Assembly: GCF_002217475.1 (NCBI RefSeq)
Contig: NZ_MUHH01000011.1
Span: forward strand, 30,797 to 94,796
Source of the DNA: Flavobacterium tructae
GTDB taxonomy: Bacteria > Bacteroidota > Bacteroidia > Flavobacteriales > Flavobacteriaceae
Length of the DNA: 64,000 bases
Reading direction: 5' to 3'
The number at the start of each line of letters is the position of its first letter. Position 1 is the first letter of the stretch. Made by a program: the position numbers and the translations under genes. This document shows positions 9,743-18,646 of this stretch, one piece after another. The notes under the pieces were generated by a model. That model searched no databases. It saw only the letters and a program-made list of their open reading frames with translations, and was not told the origin of the DNA.

Positions 9743-10501
9743 ATGAAAATAGTCATCATTGAAGATGAACATCTCGCCTCCACCTATCTCAAAAATATTC
9801 TGGAAGAGCAGACTGTCCTTCCGATCAGTGAAATTACAGTACTGAAATCTGTAAAGGGTGCTGTTGCCTTTTTTAAAGCGAATACCGTTGATCTTGCATT
9901 TATGGATATTCATTTGGGAGATGGTAAAAGCCTCGATATTTTCGAGCAGGCTCTCGTGTCATGCCCCGTTATTTTTATCACTGCTTATGACTCTTATGCA
10001 GTAAAAGTTTTCAAACATTTTACTATCGATTATCTTCTTAAACCTTACGAAGAGGAAGAATTACTCGAAGCTTTACACAAATACAAAAACATAAAAGAGA
10101 CCTTTAACAGCAATTCAGTTGTTGAATCTTTGGTTGAAATTGAGAATCAAAGTAACATTCAGCATCATTTTCTGGTGAGCCACAGAGATAAACTAATTTC
10201 TGTTAACGACACTTCAATTCCCTTTTTCTTTGCGACCGGAAAACATTTGTTTATCTACACCAACTCCGGCAGTAGTTACCTGTACAATAATAATTTGAAA
10301 GACCTCATCAATAAACTCGATCCGGCTCTTTTCTTTAAAATCAACAGAAAGTATATTATTAACCGCCATTCTGTTCAGGAAATTGTGAAACATTCGAGCC
10401 AGAAAATCGAAATTTTACTGAATGTTACCGTTCCGGATACAGAACCTATTATTCTAAGCAAAAAGGAAATCAATAATTTTAAAAACTGGCTCGATTCCTA
10501 A
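9743..10501 (+). CDS. LytTR family response regulator (orphan)
   Basis: Two-domain regulator of 252 residues. The receiver (1-120) has D8, phospho-acceptor D55 in LAFMDIHLGDG, T80 in IFITAYDSYA and K100 in DYLLKPY. The C-terminal half (about 150-250) is a LytTR DNA-binding domain, with FFKINRKYIINRHSVQEI as its recognisable core. No kinase gene is adjacent on the same strand; the nearest LytS-type kinase is at 13098 beyond a convergent TonB receptor. A possible target is that receptor gene, but this is inference from position alone. Confidence 0.93.
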   Translation: MKIVIIEDEHLASTYLKNILEEQTVLPISEITVLKSVKGAVAFFKANTVDLAFMDIHLGDGKSLDIFEQALVSCPVIFITAYDSYAVKVFKHFTIDYLLKPYEEEELLEALHKYKNIKETFNSNSVVESLVEIENQSNIQHHFLVSHRDKLISVNDTSIPFFFATGKHLFIYTNSGSSYLYNNNLKDLINKLDPALFFKINRKYIINRHSVQEIVKHSSQKIEILLNVTVPDTEPIILSKKEINNFKNWLDS

Positions 10502-10535
10502 AATTCAATTGGAGTAAAGAATATAAATTTCCAGA

Positions 10536-12887
10536 CTATTCAGAATCCGGAAGTCTGTCGGCTTCATTCTTTTTTCGGTTGAAACGGTAAATTACAGTCA
10601 GTCTGATATATCTTCCCTGCGAACGAAACTCTGATTCTAAATAATAGAGCGGTGTGCTGACCGTTTGTTTGGTTAGTTGCGAATTGAAAAGGTTGTTCAC
10701 ATTTAAAGTAACCGACATTTTATCGTTAAAAAAGTCCTTGTTTAAACCAATATTGGCCGAGTATTGTGCCTCGGTAACCGATTGAACTCCCTGATTTTTA
10801 CCTCGGTATTTAAAACTAAAATCACCTGAAATTATTTTTGGAAACTTCACAACCGAACGAAAGCCTGACAACCAGGTTTCGTCTTCCACATCATAGATCA
10901 CTTCCTTGTAAGTGCCTTGCTGCTTAAATTTGTAGTAATTAAAATCCAAAGACAGTCTCAGCCATTTTGTTGGACTGTAAGTTGAAGAAACTTCTGCTCC
11001 AAAACGATCTTCAGTGTCCAGATTTACCGGTGTTCTCACAAAATAATTTTCATCTGTGCGCTGTAAAATATACTCGAAAAAATCGATAGTGTGCTGATAA
11101 TATACAGACGGATTGATGCTAAATTTTCCGGGTTTAGCCAGTAAAGTCAATTCAAAAGAATTCGTAAACATCGGATTCAAATCAGGGTTTCCTACGGTAA
11201 GATTGCGCAAATCTGAAAGCCCGGAAAAAGGATTCAACTGCCAAAACCTCGGACGGTTGATTCGTTTGCTGTAGCTAAGCTGTAAATCTGTTTTCTCGGT
11301 TAGATTGTATACTAAATGAACAGTTGGAAACAGGTTGATATAATTTTTAGTGTTGCTGAACAAATTCTTTGAATCGGCAATTTTAATATCGGATAATTCC
11401 GCCCGCAAACCTGCCAGATAACTGAACTTTTTTACTTTACTTCCAAACTGAATGTAACCACTATAGAGGTTCTCGTCGTATTTTAATTTATTGGTAAACT
11501 GATCCTGCAAAACTTCATCCAAAACCGTATAATAATCACTTCTAATGGCGCGCAAATCACTTCTGATTCCCATCTCAATTTTAGAATTTTCGTTTATCGG
11601 ATTTACAAAATCAGACTTTAGAAAGATATCGTTACTGCTTTCAATATCACGGCTGTACAGATTAGAAACTTCCGGTTCATAAGGCATCGTTTTTTGCTGA
11701 TCGATGTATTGATTTTCATCGTCGTGCCAAAAATCATATTGCAGGCTGGTCGTCCATTTTTTATCCTTTTTATCAAATGTTTTTACATAATTTAATTCTA
11801 AGGCATTGTAAAACTTTGGTTCCTTATAATTTTCGTGGCGATTGATGATACTGTCAGTTGCATTACTGGCGTTGGCATACTCGTACTCAATAGCCGTTTT
11901 GTAATTGTTATTGTTTCTGTCTCGATAGTAGCTTCCGGTTAAGGTATTTTTGGCATTAATGTAATAATCTCCTCCTATGTAAATATTGTAGATACTATTA
12001 TTTCTTCGGATATCATCGTATTGATTCAGCGTGGTTACTGCATTGTTGCTGGTATTGTGCTGAAACTGTCTGTTGGAAGCAAAAACGTCAATGTAACGGT
12101 ATCCTATATTGGAAAACAAATTGACTTTTTCGGTTTTATAACTCACATTGGCATTCAGACTATGATTTGCCGGATTTCCTATTCCTGCCTGCAGCGAACC
12201 GTTAAATCCCTGCATACTGTTTTTCTTTAGTATGATATTTATAATTCCTGCACTCCCCTGCGCTTCGTAAGCCGCTGAGGGATTTGTAATAACTTCTACC
12301 TTTTCAATATTCCCCGCCGAAATTTGAGACAAACCGTTATTAGCGGTTAACATGGATGGTTTTCCGTTAATTAAAACCGTAACACCGCTATTGCCTCTAA
12401 GGCTTACGGCCCCCGCAATATCCACATTTACTGAGGGAACATTATTCAAAATATCGTTAGCTGTTCCGCCTTTTGAGAGAATGTCTTTTCCAACGTTGAA
12501 TACTTTTTTATCCATTTTTAGTTCTACGGCCGATTTTTCAGCTACCACATTCACTTCATTCAGTTCATTAACTTCTTCTTCCAGTAAAACGTCTTTTAAA
12601 ATCAGATCTTTCTGAAGTGAAATCGCGTTTACGGTGAATGGTTTGTAGGATATAAATTCGATTTTCAACTGATAATTTCCGGGAGGACTCTTGAAAACGT
12701 ACATCCCGTTTTCATCAGAAGAAACCGTTCTTTTTTTCTGATCAGACGATTCCAGCGTGACGGTAACATAGGACAGAGATTGTTTTGTTTTTGAATCCAT
12801 AACTTTTCCTTTAAGCGTAAATTCATTGGTCTGTGCCACAGCCTCAAAGCCTAAAGAAAGGATGATGAGTAAGATGAGCTTTTTCAT
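10536..12887 (-). CDS. TonB-dependent receptor, outer membrane beta-barrel family
   Basis: Outer membrane receptor of 783 residues. The signal peptide ends at FEAVAQ, residues about 22-112 are a carboxypeptidase-regulatory-like domain, and the plug includes LRGNSGVTVLINGKPSML and NPSAAYEAQGSAGIINIILKK, typical of the OMP_b-brl_3 group rather than SusC. The barrel ends with a long charged tail (RFNRKKNEADRLPDSE), unlike the usual terminal Phe. No SusD partner lies nearby. It is convergent with the LytTR regulator before it and divergent from the LytS/LytTR pair after it, which suggests local two-component control. The ligand is unknown. Confidence 0.92.
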   Translation of the reverse strand: MKKLILLIILSLGFEAVAQTNEFTLKGKVMDSKTKQSLSYVTVTLESSDQKKRTVSSDENGMYVFKSPPGNYQLKIEFISYKPFTVNAISLQKDLILKDVLLEEEVNELNEVNVVAEKSAVELKMDKKVFNVGKDILSKGGTANDILNNVPSVNVDIAGAVSLRGNSGVTVLINGKPSMLTANNGLSQISAGNIEKVEVITNPSAAYEAQGSAGIINIILKKNSMQGFNGSLQAGIGNPANHSLNANVSYKTEKVNLFSNIGYRYIDVFASNRQFQHNTSNNAVTTLNQYDDIRRNNSIYNIYIGGDYYINAKNTLTGSYYRDRNNNNYKTAIEYEYANASNATDSIINRHENYKEPKFYNALELNYVKTFDKKDKKWTTSLQYDFWHDDENQYIDQQKTMPYEPEVSNLYSRDIESSNDIFLKSDFVNPINENSKIEMGIRSDLRAIRSDYYTVLDEVLQDQFTNKLKYDENLYSGYIQFGSKVKKFSYLAGLRAELSDIKIADSKNLFSNTKNYINLFPTVHLVYNLTEKTDLQLSYSKRINRPRFWQLNPFSGLSDLRNLTVGNPDLNPMFTNSFELTLLAKPGKFSINPSVYYQHTIDFFEYILQRTDENYFVRTPVNLDTEDRFGAEVSSTYSPTKWLRLSLDFNYYKFKQQGTYKEVIYDVEDETWLSGFRSVVKFPKIISGDFSFKYRGKNQGVQSVTEAQYSANIGLNKDFFNDKMSVTLNVNNLFNSQLTKQTVSTPLYYLESEFRSQGRYIRLTVIYRFNRKKNEADRLPDSE

Positions 12888-13082
12888 TTTTGGTTTCGTT
12901 TATAATTTTCACCAAAACTCTTCTTTAATTGTATGCAAAAATTAAGCGCATGCTATACAGTTCTTTCAGATCGATCAACCATTAAATAACGAGTATTAAC
13001 GATGTTTATCTACGTTTTTTATGCGTTAATGTCATTTTTGAACCTGTTTGTCGACACATTCTTTCTCTTTCTAAATAAATAC

Positions 13083-13090
13083 TAACTTTG
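13083..13090 (+). promoter_or_regulatory. Minus-7 promoter box TAACTTTG of the kinase/regulator pair
   Basis: An exact TAnnTTTG match ending 7 bases before the ATG at 13098, which would make the 5' leader nearly absent. The minus-33 element is weak (T-rich, no clear TTTG). Confidence 0.5.
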
Positions 13091-13097
13091 GTCTGCT

Positions 13098-14186
13098 ATG
13101 TCAATATTCGAAAAACTCATCAACTATTCCTCAGCCCACAGAGTTCCAACACATATTGTGTTTTGGTTCTGCCTGTATATTATGTTCCTTGGTAAAAATA
13201 ATTTTGATGATCCTGCATTAAACATTCCAAATGAAATGCTGGGAATTGCATTCGATCTGTTTTTCTCTATGCTGTTTGCCTATTTCCTTTCCTATCGTAT
13301 TCTTCCGCGCTTAATGACGCCCAAAAATCACAGTATGGTCTGGCTTGAATTTATAGTGGGCTGTTATCTTATCTCGGCTATTAATCGAACTATAATCATT
13401 TATGTACTGGAACCTATTGTACGCACCCCTCCTTTTATACAGGAGTCCATTTTTGAAATCTTTACAGATATTTCAAAGTTGTTTCGATCGTATTTTATTC
13501 AATCCTTTTTTCTTTCTTTATTCTTTGTTTTTGTAAAACAGGTTAAAAACCAATATTTAGTTCAGAAAAAAGCATTGTTACTGGAAAAGCAAAAGGCAGA
13601 AACGGAACTAAAAGTGCTAAAAGCTCAATTGAACCCTCATTTTTTGTTCAATACGCTCAACAATATTTATTCCTTGTCTCTTGTTAATTCGCCAATTACT
13701 TCACCATCAATTGCGGTTTTGTCTGAAATATTAGATTGCATTTTATATCGTTGCAGCGGTACTTATGTTCCTGTTTCGCAAGAAATTGCATTGCTTAACA
13801 ATTATATTGCACTTGAAAAGTTGCGATATGACGAAAGGCTCAGTGTCATTTTTAATACCGATATCGACCATAATGATGTTATTGCGCCTTTAATTTTACT
13901 TTCATTAGTAGAAAATGCTTTTAAACATGGTGCCGGAGAAGATACGGATTCCCCCGTTATAGTTATTGATTTAAAACTAAAGAACAGTCATTTTACTTTT
14001 ACGGTTAAAAACACTATTGGGAAGAGTGAAACTGAATCTGAAAACGGTAAAATTGGACTGAACAATATCATACAGCAGCTGGACAAAATTTATCCGGAAA
14101 ATTATACTTTTGAGGTTACCAAAAACGATACTCATTTTACAGCCCATTTAGAAATCAAGCTGCAAAACGATTCCAACCAAGCTTAG
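13098..14186 (+). CDS. LytS/YpdA-type sensor histidine kinase (His_kinase family)
   Basis: Kinase of 362 residues with about four membrane helices (residues 18-148), a short coiled linker (155-175) and the His_kinase motif LKAQLNPHFLFNTLNNIYSL, with phosphorylated H181. The N-box LLSLVENAFKHG and a glycine-rich segment KIGLNNI show a HATPase fold. This class normally feeds LytTR regulators, and one starts 4 bases after the stop, so the pair is translationally close and surely cognate. It may also serve the orphan LytTR protein at 9743. Confidence 0.94.
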   Translation: MSIFEKLINYSSAHRVPTHIVFWFCLYIMFLGKNNFDDPALNIPNEMLGIAFDLFFSMLFAYFLSYRILPRLMTPKNHSMVWLEFIVGCYLISAINRTIIIYVLEPIVRTPPFIQESIFEIFTDISKLFRSYFIQSFFLSLFFVFVKQVKNQYLVQKKALLLEKQKAETELKVLKAQLNPHFLFNTLNNIYSLSLVNSPITSPSIAVLSEILDCILYRCSGTYVPVSQEIALLNNYIALEKLRYDERLSVIFNTDIDHNDVIAPLILLSLVENAFKHGAGEDTDSPVIVIDLKLKNSHFTFTVKNTIGKSETESENGKIGLNNIIQQLDKIYPENYTFEVTKNDTHFTAHLEIKLQNDSNQA

Positions 14187-14190
14187 AAAA

Positions 14191-14895
14191 ATGAAAATAA
14201 GATGTTTATTAGTCGATGATGAGCCTTTGGCCATAAACCTGCTGCAAAATCACATCAGTAAGCTGGATTATTTTGAGATTGTAGGAACCTGTCCGAATGC
14301 CTTAAAAGCTGCCGAAGTATTAAGAACTACGGCTGTTGACCTCATGTTTCTGGATATTAAAATGCCTCAGATCACGGGAATTGATTTTTTAAAGACATTG
14401 AAAAACCCTCCGGCTATTATTTTCACAACGGCTTATCGTGAATATGCTTTGGAAAGCTACGAACATGACATTGTAGATTATTTACTCAAACCTATTACTT
14501 TTGATCGCTTTTTTAAAGCCACCGATCGTTATTTACGTATCAGTGGCCCAAGCAATACAAAAATTATAACGCCACCTCTCGAGAATTTTATTTACATCAG
14601 AAGCGGTACTAAATTTCATAAAATCAATACGGACAATGTTTTGTTTATTGAAAGTGTGAAAGACTACATTGTGGTGCATCAGAAGGAAGGCATAAAACTA
14701 ACCTCTAAATACAAAATCGGCGATATTGAAGCGGAACTTCAGGGAAAAGATTTTCTTCGCGTACACCGTTCTTTTATCATCAATTTAAAAAACATTACTG
14801 CCTTTACCGCTTATGATGTTGAAATTGGCTCCATAGAAATTCCTATCGGGGCAAGCTACAAAGAATATGTTTTTAAAATATTAAAAGGTTCATAA
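14191..14895 (+). CDS. LytTR family response regulator
   Basis: Regulator of 234 residues paired with the preceding kinase. The receiver has D9/D10, phospho-acceptor D55 in LMFLDIKMP, T80 in IFTTAYREYA and K100 in DYLLKPI. The LytTR domain covers about 133-232 with FIYIRSGTKFHKI at its start and DFLRVHRSFIINL at its core. Acceptor, switch and Lys fall at the same residue numbers (55, 80, 100) as in the orphan regulator at 9743, so the two are paralogues. Confidence 0.95.
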   Translation: MKIRCLLVDDEPLAINLLQNHISKLDYFEIVGTCPNALKAAEVLRTTAVDLMFLDIKMPQITGIDFLKTLKNPPAIIFTTAYREYALESYEHDIVDYLLKPITFDRFFKATDRYLRISGPSNTKIITPPLENFIYIRSGTKFHKINTDNVLFIESVKDYIVVHQKEGIKLTSKYKIGDIEAELQGKDFLRVHRSFIINLKNITAFTAYDVEIGSIEIPIGASYKEYVFKILKGS

Positions 14896-14913
14896 CCGCC
14901 TCCCTCCTTGTCT

Positions 14914-15927
14914 TTAGAACTTAATAGCAATTTTTCCTATAGTTTTTCCTGACTCTAAAAGTTCATGCGTTTTTTTGAAATTCGATACCGTTAAACCTGT
15001 TAACGTTACATTTAGCGTTGATTTTAGCATGCCCTGATCTAAAAGATCAGCCAATTTATTAAGAATAACGTGCTGTTCCTGCATATCATCGGTTTCATAC
15101 ATCGATCGTGTGTACATAAGCTCCCACGAGAAGGAGGCACTTTTATTTTTCAGTTTGTTCAAAGCCACGGGATCACTGCTTCCGGTAATAGAGGCAATAT
15201 GTCCTTGCGGTTTAATCAATTCTGCCATAGTATCCCAATAAGAATTCGTATCTACAAAATCTAAAATAAAATCGACCTGTTGAAACCCGGCTTCCTGAAC
15301 CGAAGCAATTAAATTTCGGTGATCAACTACATAATCGGCTCCCTGCTCTTTGCACCAGGCTATAGTTTCTGGGCGGGATGCGGTTGCAATAACCGTGAGA
15401 CCCGCTACTTTTTTGGCCAATTGAATAGCGATCGAACCTACTCCTCCTGCCCCTCCAATAATTAAGATCGACTTACCTTTATCTTTTTCAGGATTGATTC
15501 GGATGCGGTCAAAGAGAATTTCCCAAGCCGTTAAACCGGTTAAAGGTATGACTGCCGATTCTTCAAGACTTAAGGACTTTGGTTTTCTGCCTACAATTCG
15601 TTCGTCAATAACCTGGTATTCGGCATTACTACCCGGTTTGGTAATATCTCCGGCATAAAAAACTTCATCTCCCACCTTAAACAGGCTTACTTTCTCTCCT
15701 ACCGCTTCAACAATACCCACAGCATCCCAGCCTATAATCTTCGGAGTTTCTAAAACGGTATCTTTTGTACTATTTTGACGAATTTTAAAATCGACGGGAT
15801 TAACAGATACTGCACTAATTTTTACTACTAAATCACGCTCTCCGGGAACTGGTTTTGGGGTTTCAAATGCTATAAAACTCTCTTCTTCAGCAATTGGTAA
15901 CGATGTTTTAAATCCTATGGCTTTCAT
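14914..15927 (-). CDS. Zinc-binding alcohol dehydrogenase family / quinone oxidoreductase-like reductase
   Basis: NADPH-dependent medium-chain reductase of 337 residues. It has a GroES-like N-domain (VVKISAVSVNPVDFKIRQ) and a Rossmann nucleotide site IIGGAGGVGSIAIQLAKK near residues 154-171. The structural-zinc Cys cluster of true alcohol dehydrogenases is missing, which points to the QOR/zeta-crystallin branch that reduces quinones or enones. It lies 165 bases from the NmrA-like gene in the same direction, but a terminator between them (16054-16081) suggests its own promoter. Its role in electrophile defence is inferred from the HxlR cluster next door. Confidence 0.9.
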   Translation of the reverse strand: MKAIGFKTSLPIAEEESFIAFETPKPVPGERDLVVKISAVSVNPVDFKIRQNSTKDTVLETPKIIGWDAVGIVEAVGEKVSLFKVGDEVFYAGDITKPGSNAEYQVIDERIVGRKPKSLSLEESAVIPLTGLTAWEILFDRIRINPEKDKGKSILIIGGAGGVGSIAIQLAKKVAGLTVIATASRPETIAWCKEQGADYVVDHRNLIASVQEAGFQQVDFILDFVDTNSYWDTMAELIKPQGHIASITGSSDPVALNKLKNKSASFSWELMYTRSMYETDDMQEQHVILNKLADLLDQGMLKSTLNVTLTGLTVSNFKKTHELLESGKTIGKIAIKF

Positions 15928-16053
15928 CTTTATAATTTTTAAATTCTATTATTACAAAGATAAATACAGTCCGAATCTTACAAACGGTATATTTTTATAC
16001 TAAACCAGTATATTCTTATCAAAAGTCAATAGCACCTTAGAATTCTCAAATAC

Positions 16054-16081
16054 TAAAAAAAGCTGATCCTAAAACCAGCTT
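16054..16081 (-). terminator. Terminator after the NmrA-like gene
   Basis: On the minus strand, AAGCTG and CAGCTT form a 6-bp stem with a 10-base loop, followed by a run of T (A-tract 16055-16060 on the plus strand). It follows the gene ending at 16093. Confidence 0.65.
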
Positions 16082-16092
16082 CTTACTTTTAT

Positions 16093-16971
16093 TTAAAATT
16101 TAGCAGCAAATTCTTTTGCAAAATCTTCCAGTTTAATTTGTCCCTCAACAGAACTATAATCGCCTAAAAAATGTGCTGCAATTTTACCGTTTCTAAAACC
16201 TGATCCCATTTCGGTATACAATTCAGCAATTTCTTCCGGTAGTCCCCCTTGTTTCATTCCGTCAAGAGATTGTACATCGGTAAATTCTATCCATGGTAGA
16301 TCCGGTTTTCCAATGGCTAAGCCTAAAGTTTTGGCTACTTCATTTGGAGTTCGCACATCACTTACAATATAACGAATGTTCTTTCCCGCTATCGTTTTTA
16401 GTAATTCTTCAGACACTGCTGCGGCAATATCTTCAGGATGTACAAAAGGAATTGTAGTGTTAGAAGGATAATTTGCTCCAATAATTCCCGCTCCCTTAAT
16501 CATTGGAACATCATGGTACAAATTCGTGTAGAAAAAACCCGCACGAAGATACGTAACCGATACGTTCTCTAATGACTCATATAATTTCTCAATATTATGA
16601 AGTCCGGCAATTGGACCATTTCCTCCCGGTAAATCTGCACCAATACTGCTCAACATTACAACACGTTTTACTCCGGCAGCTGCTATGGCTTTTGCAAGTG
16701 CTTTACCGGCGTCCGTAGTATTGGTAATGATATTAACTCCTCCCATATTAGGCGGAGTCATTGCAAATACAGCATCAGCTCCTTCAAATGCGCTTTGCAA
16801 AAAAGCGGCATCACTTACAGAACCTATCGCTGCTTTTGCTCCTGCTGCTTCAATCATTTTTACGCGGTCTGAACTACTACTGATTACTGTTACCTCATGT
16901 CCCGAGGCAATAAGTTTTTGGGTCAATGGCTTACCTATGTTTCCTAATGATCCTGAAATTGTAATTTTCAT
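16093..16971 (-). CDS. NAD(P)H-binding NmrA-like / SDR atypical protein
   Basis: Atypical short-chain dehydrogenase of 292 residues. The Rossmann motif ISGSLGNIGKPLTQ is at residues 4-17, a variant of the GxxGxxG nucleotide loop, and VMLSSIGAD with AGFFYTN gives the usual NmrA-like body. The classical YxxxK catalytic pair is not evident, so it may act as a redox sensor or as an NAD(P)H:quinone reductase of the QorB kind. It is transcribed away from the HxlR regulator at 17053 across an 81-base gap that holds a good promoter and direct repeats, so this regulator very likely controls it. Confidence 0.9.
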   Translation of the reverse strand: MKITISGSLGNIGKPLTQKLIASGHEVTVISSSSDRVKMIEAAGAKAAIGSVSDAAFLQSAFEGADAVFAMTPPNMGGVNIITNTTDAGKALAKAIAAAGVKRVVMLSSIGADLPGGNGPIAGLHNIEKLYESLENVSVTYLRAGFFYTNLYHDVPMIKGAGIIGANYPSNTTIPFVHPEDIAAAVSEELLKTIAGKNIRYIVSDVRTPNEVAKTLGLAIGKPDLPWIEFTDVQSLDGMKQGGLPEEIAELYTEMGSGFRNGKIAAHFLGDYSSVEGQIKLEDFAKEFAAKF

Positions 16972-16998
16972 CTCTGTTTATTTTTTTATGTTCTGTAA

Positions 16999-17030
16999 CA
17001 AAGGTATATTTGTACTTACTTTTATACAAG
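16999..17030 (-). promoter_or_regulatory. Promoter of the NmrA-like gene
   Basis: Reading on the minus strand: CTTG (17030-17027), a 20-base spacer, then TACCTTTG (17006-16999), a match to the Bacteroidota -33/-7 pattern. The start codon follows 27 bases downstream. Confidence 0.7.
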
Positions 17031-17037
17031 TACTTAC
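17012..17037. promoter_or_regulatory. Probable HxlR operator: direct repeats GTACTTAC
   Basis: GTACTTAC occurs at 17012-17019 and 17030-17037, 18 bases apart, so nearly two helical turns. The repeats overlap the minus-33 box of the NmrA promoter and abut a plus-strand TATATTTG box (17005-17012). A protein bound here could block both directions. No binding data are implied. Confidence 0.55.
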
Positions 17038-17052
17038 CCTAAAGTATGCACT

Positions 17053-17421
17053 ATGACCGCCATCAAAGAATCATCGACTATTCAGGAAAACAAGCAATAT
17101 GCTTTAGACCAATGTCCTGTAACTTATGTTATGGAAAAAATTGGAGGCTATTGGAAACCCATTATCATTTACCATCTTTCAGGCGGAAGCAAACGTTACA
17201 GTGAACTAAAAAGGGCTATCCCTGCAGTTACCGAAAAGATGCTGATACAACATTTAAAACAGCTCGAAGCCGACCATCTTGTCATTAGAGAAGCTAAACC
17301 GGTTGTACCTCCTTTTGTGACCTATAGCTTAAGTCCGTCGGGAAAAGGTTTAATGCCTGTTATCGAAGCTATGGCGACATGGGCCTTCAAGGATAAGGAA
17401 GATGGATTTAAGAGTTCTTAA
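17053..17421 (+). CDS. HxlR family transcriptional regulator
   Basis: Winged-helix regulator of 122 residues with the HxlR core WKPIIIYHLSGGSKRYSEL, TEKMLIQHLKQLEADHLV and YSLSPSGKGL. An N-terminal Cys (C21, in DQCPVTYVMEKIGG) sits where redox-sensing members such as HypR, YodB and QorR have their reactive Cys, and it is the only Cys I see. It is divergent from the NmrA-like reductase. Together with the QOR-like gene and DoxX this fits a quinone or aldehyde stress switch, which is an inference from family and context. Confidence 0.92.
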   Translation: MTAIKESSTIQENKQYALDQCPVTYVMEKIGGYWKPIIIYHLSGGSKRYSELKRAIPAVTEKMLIQHLKQLEADHLVIREAKPVVPPFVTYSLSPSGKGLMPVIEAMATWAFKDKEDGFKSS

Positions 17422-17491
17422 AATAGCTTGGTCTCAAAAATAATCATCAAAGTAGCAGAACATCTTGTTACCTTTACATAAAAAGATCCAA

Positions 17492-17929
17492 ATGAGAAAA
17501 ATTGGTACAACACAAGCAGGTTTTGTTTTAAGAATTGTTTTAGGAATTACGATGCTCTCTGCAGTTGCCGACCGTTTTGGTCTTTGGGGTGCACCCGGCG
17601 CTCCCGGAGTTGCGTGGGGAAACTGGGACAATTTTATTATTTACACCCAAACCTTAAACTCCTTTGTCAGTAAATCCTTAGCAGAAGTATTGGGAGCTTT
17701 GGCTACTTTTTTCGAGATTTTGTTTGGTTTGTTTCTCATCATAGGATTTAAAACCCGTTACATTGCTTTGGGAACTGCAGGTTTAATGCTTCTTTTTGCA
17801 TTCTCCATGGCTGTTTCAGTCTCTATAAAAGCTCCTTTTGATTATTCGGTTCTAACAAGTGCCGCAGCAGCTTTATTGCTTTCTTCTTTGGACAAAACGT
17901 ATCTCGCTTTAGACAATCGATCCCAATAA
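17492..17929 (+). CDS. DoxX family membrane protein
   Basis: Small integral membrane protein of 145 residues with four predicted helices and the DoxX-like segments GFVLRIVLGITMLSAVADR, FVSKSLAEVLGALATFFEI and FLIIGFKTRYIALGTAG. The open frame extends upstream to a TTG at 17465, but the ATG at 17492 starts directly before the first helix and lies after a TACCTTTA box that resembles a promoter, so I chose it. Some DoxX family members act with thiol or sulfur oxidation and oxidative-stress systems; here it lies 70 bases after the HxlR gene and may be part of the same response. The exact function is unknown. Confidence 0.85.
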   Translation: MRKIGTTQAGFVLRIVLGITMLSAVADRFGLWGAPGAPGVAWGNWDNFIIYTQTLNSFVSKSLAEVLGALATFFEILFGLFLIIGFKTRYIALGTAGLMLLFAFSMAVSVSIKAPFDYSVLTSAAAALLLSSLDKTYLALDNRSQ

Positions 17930-18146
17930 AAATTTATAAAACTCATTCAAAATATAAAATCCTCAAAAAATAACTACCTCGAAAAAGGTCAAAACATTCG
18001 GCTTTCAACAACCTGCTTACCTCAAATACAAATTTTGTAAATCGCAATACAAATTATATAACAATTTCCAAATCTAAATTCTCAATTTAAACGTATGTAT
18101 GAAAATACGATACTCCGGAGGAATTAAACTCAAATGGTAATGGTTT

Positions 18147-18458
18147 TTGGGGCATATTGAGCTTAATAACCTCCCGGGATATCGTTTATTAAATAATTTT
18201 AAACGAAGGAAAAGAGTGGAAAAGTTAAATGTCGAGAGATTAAAAAACAGTCTGGATTACTTGCAAAGCAAACAAAGGGAACTAAAAAGGCAAAATGAGG
18301 AAGATACCCGAACTCTCGAATCTCTCATAAAGTATTTAAAAAAAGACATGATTGATCAGTATAAATTAACCAAATACGATTTATACATCAAGCAGGATGT
18401 TAAGGATACGGAGACTTTTATCAATAGTGTGCAAAAAATAATAGAAGACAACCTGTAA
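18147..18458 (+). CDS. Hypothetical charged coiled-coil protein, doubtful start or frameshift
   Basis: A 103-residue frame rich in Lys, Arg, Glu and Leu. About residues 20-95 look like a helical coiled coil (VEKLNVERLKNSLDYLQSKQ and onwards). No in-frame ATG exists before the middle of the frame; it opens with TTG at 18147 after a stop at 18138, and a GTG near 18214 is another choice. In the next frame an ATG at 18134, nine bases after GGAGGAATT, gives MVMVFG and then needs a +1 shift at TTTTTGGGG to enter this frame. I do not recognise the family. It may be a real small protein, a gene with a frameshift, or a remnant. Confidence 0.4.
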   Translation: MGHIELNNLPGYRLLNNFKRRKRVEKLNVERLKNSLDYLQSKQRELKRQNEEDTRTLESLIKYLKKDMIDQYKLTKYDLYIKQDVKDTETFINSVQKIIEDNL

Positions 18459-18646
18459 ATTCTTCAATCTTAGCGTATCATCAACCTCCCTGATTGTCAT
18501 TTAAAAATCAATCAGTTAGAATTATTTTGGCATTATTTTTCATCCTTTATACTTTTGGTTGCTGTCATTTTAGTTTTTAATTAAGAAATAAAAAAGTTCC
18601 TCTCCCAATTTCAATTCGTAAATTAGCGGTAACTAAATCGATTCGA

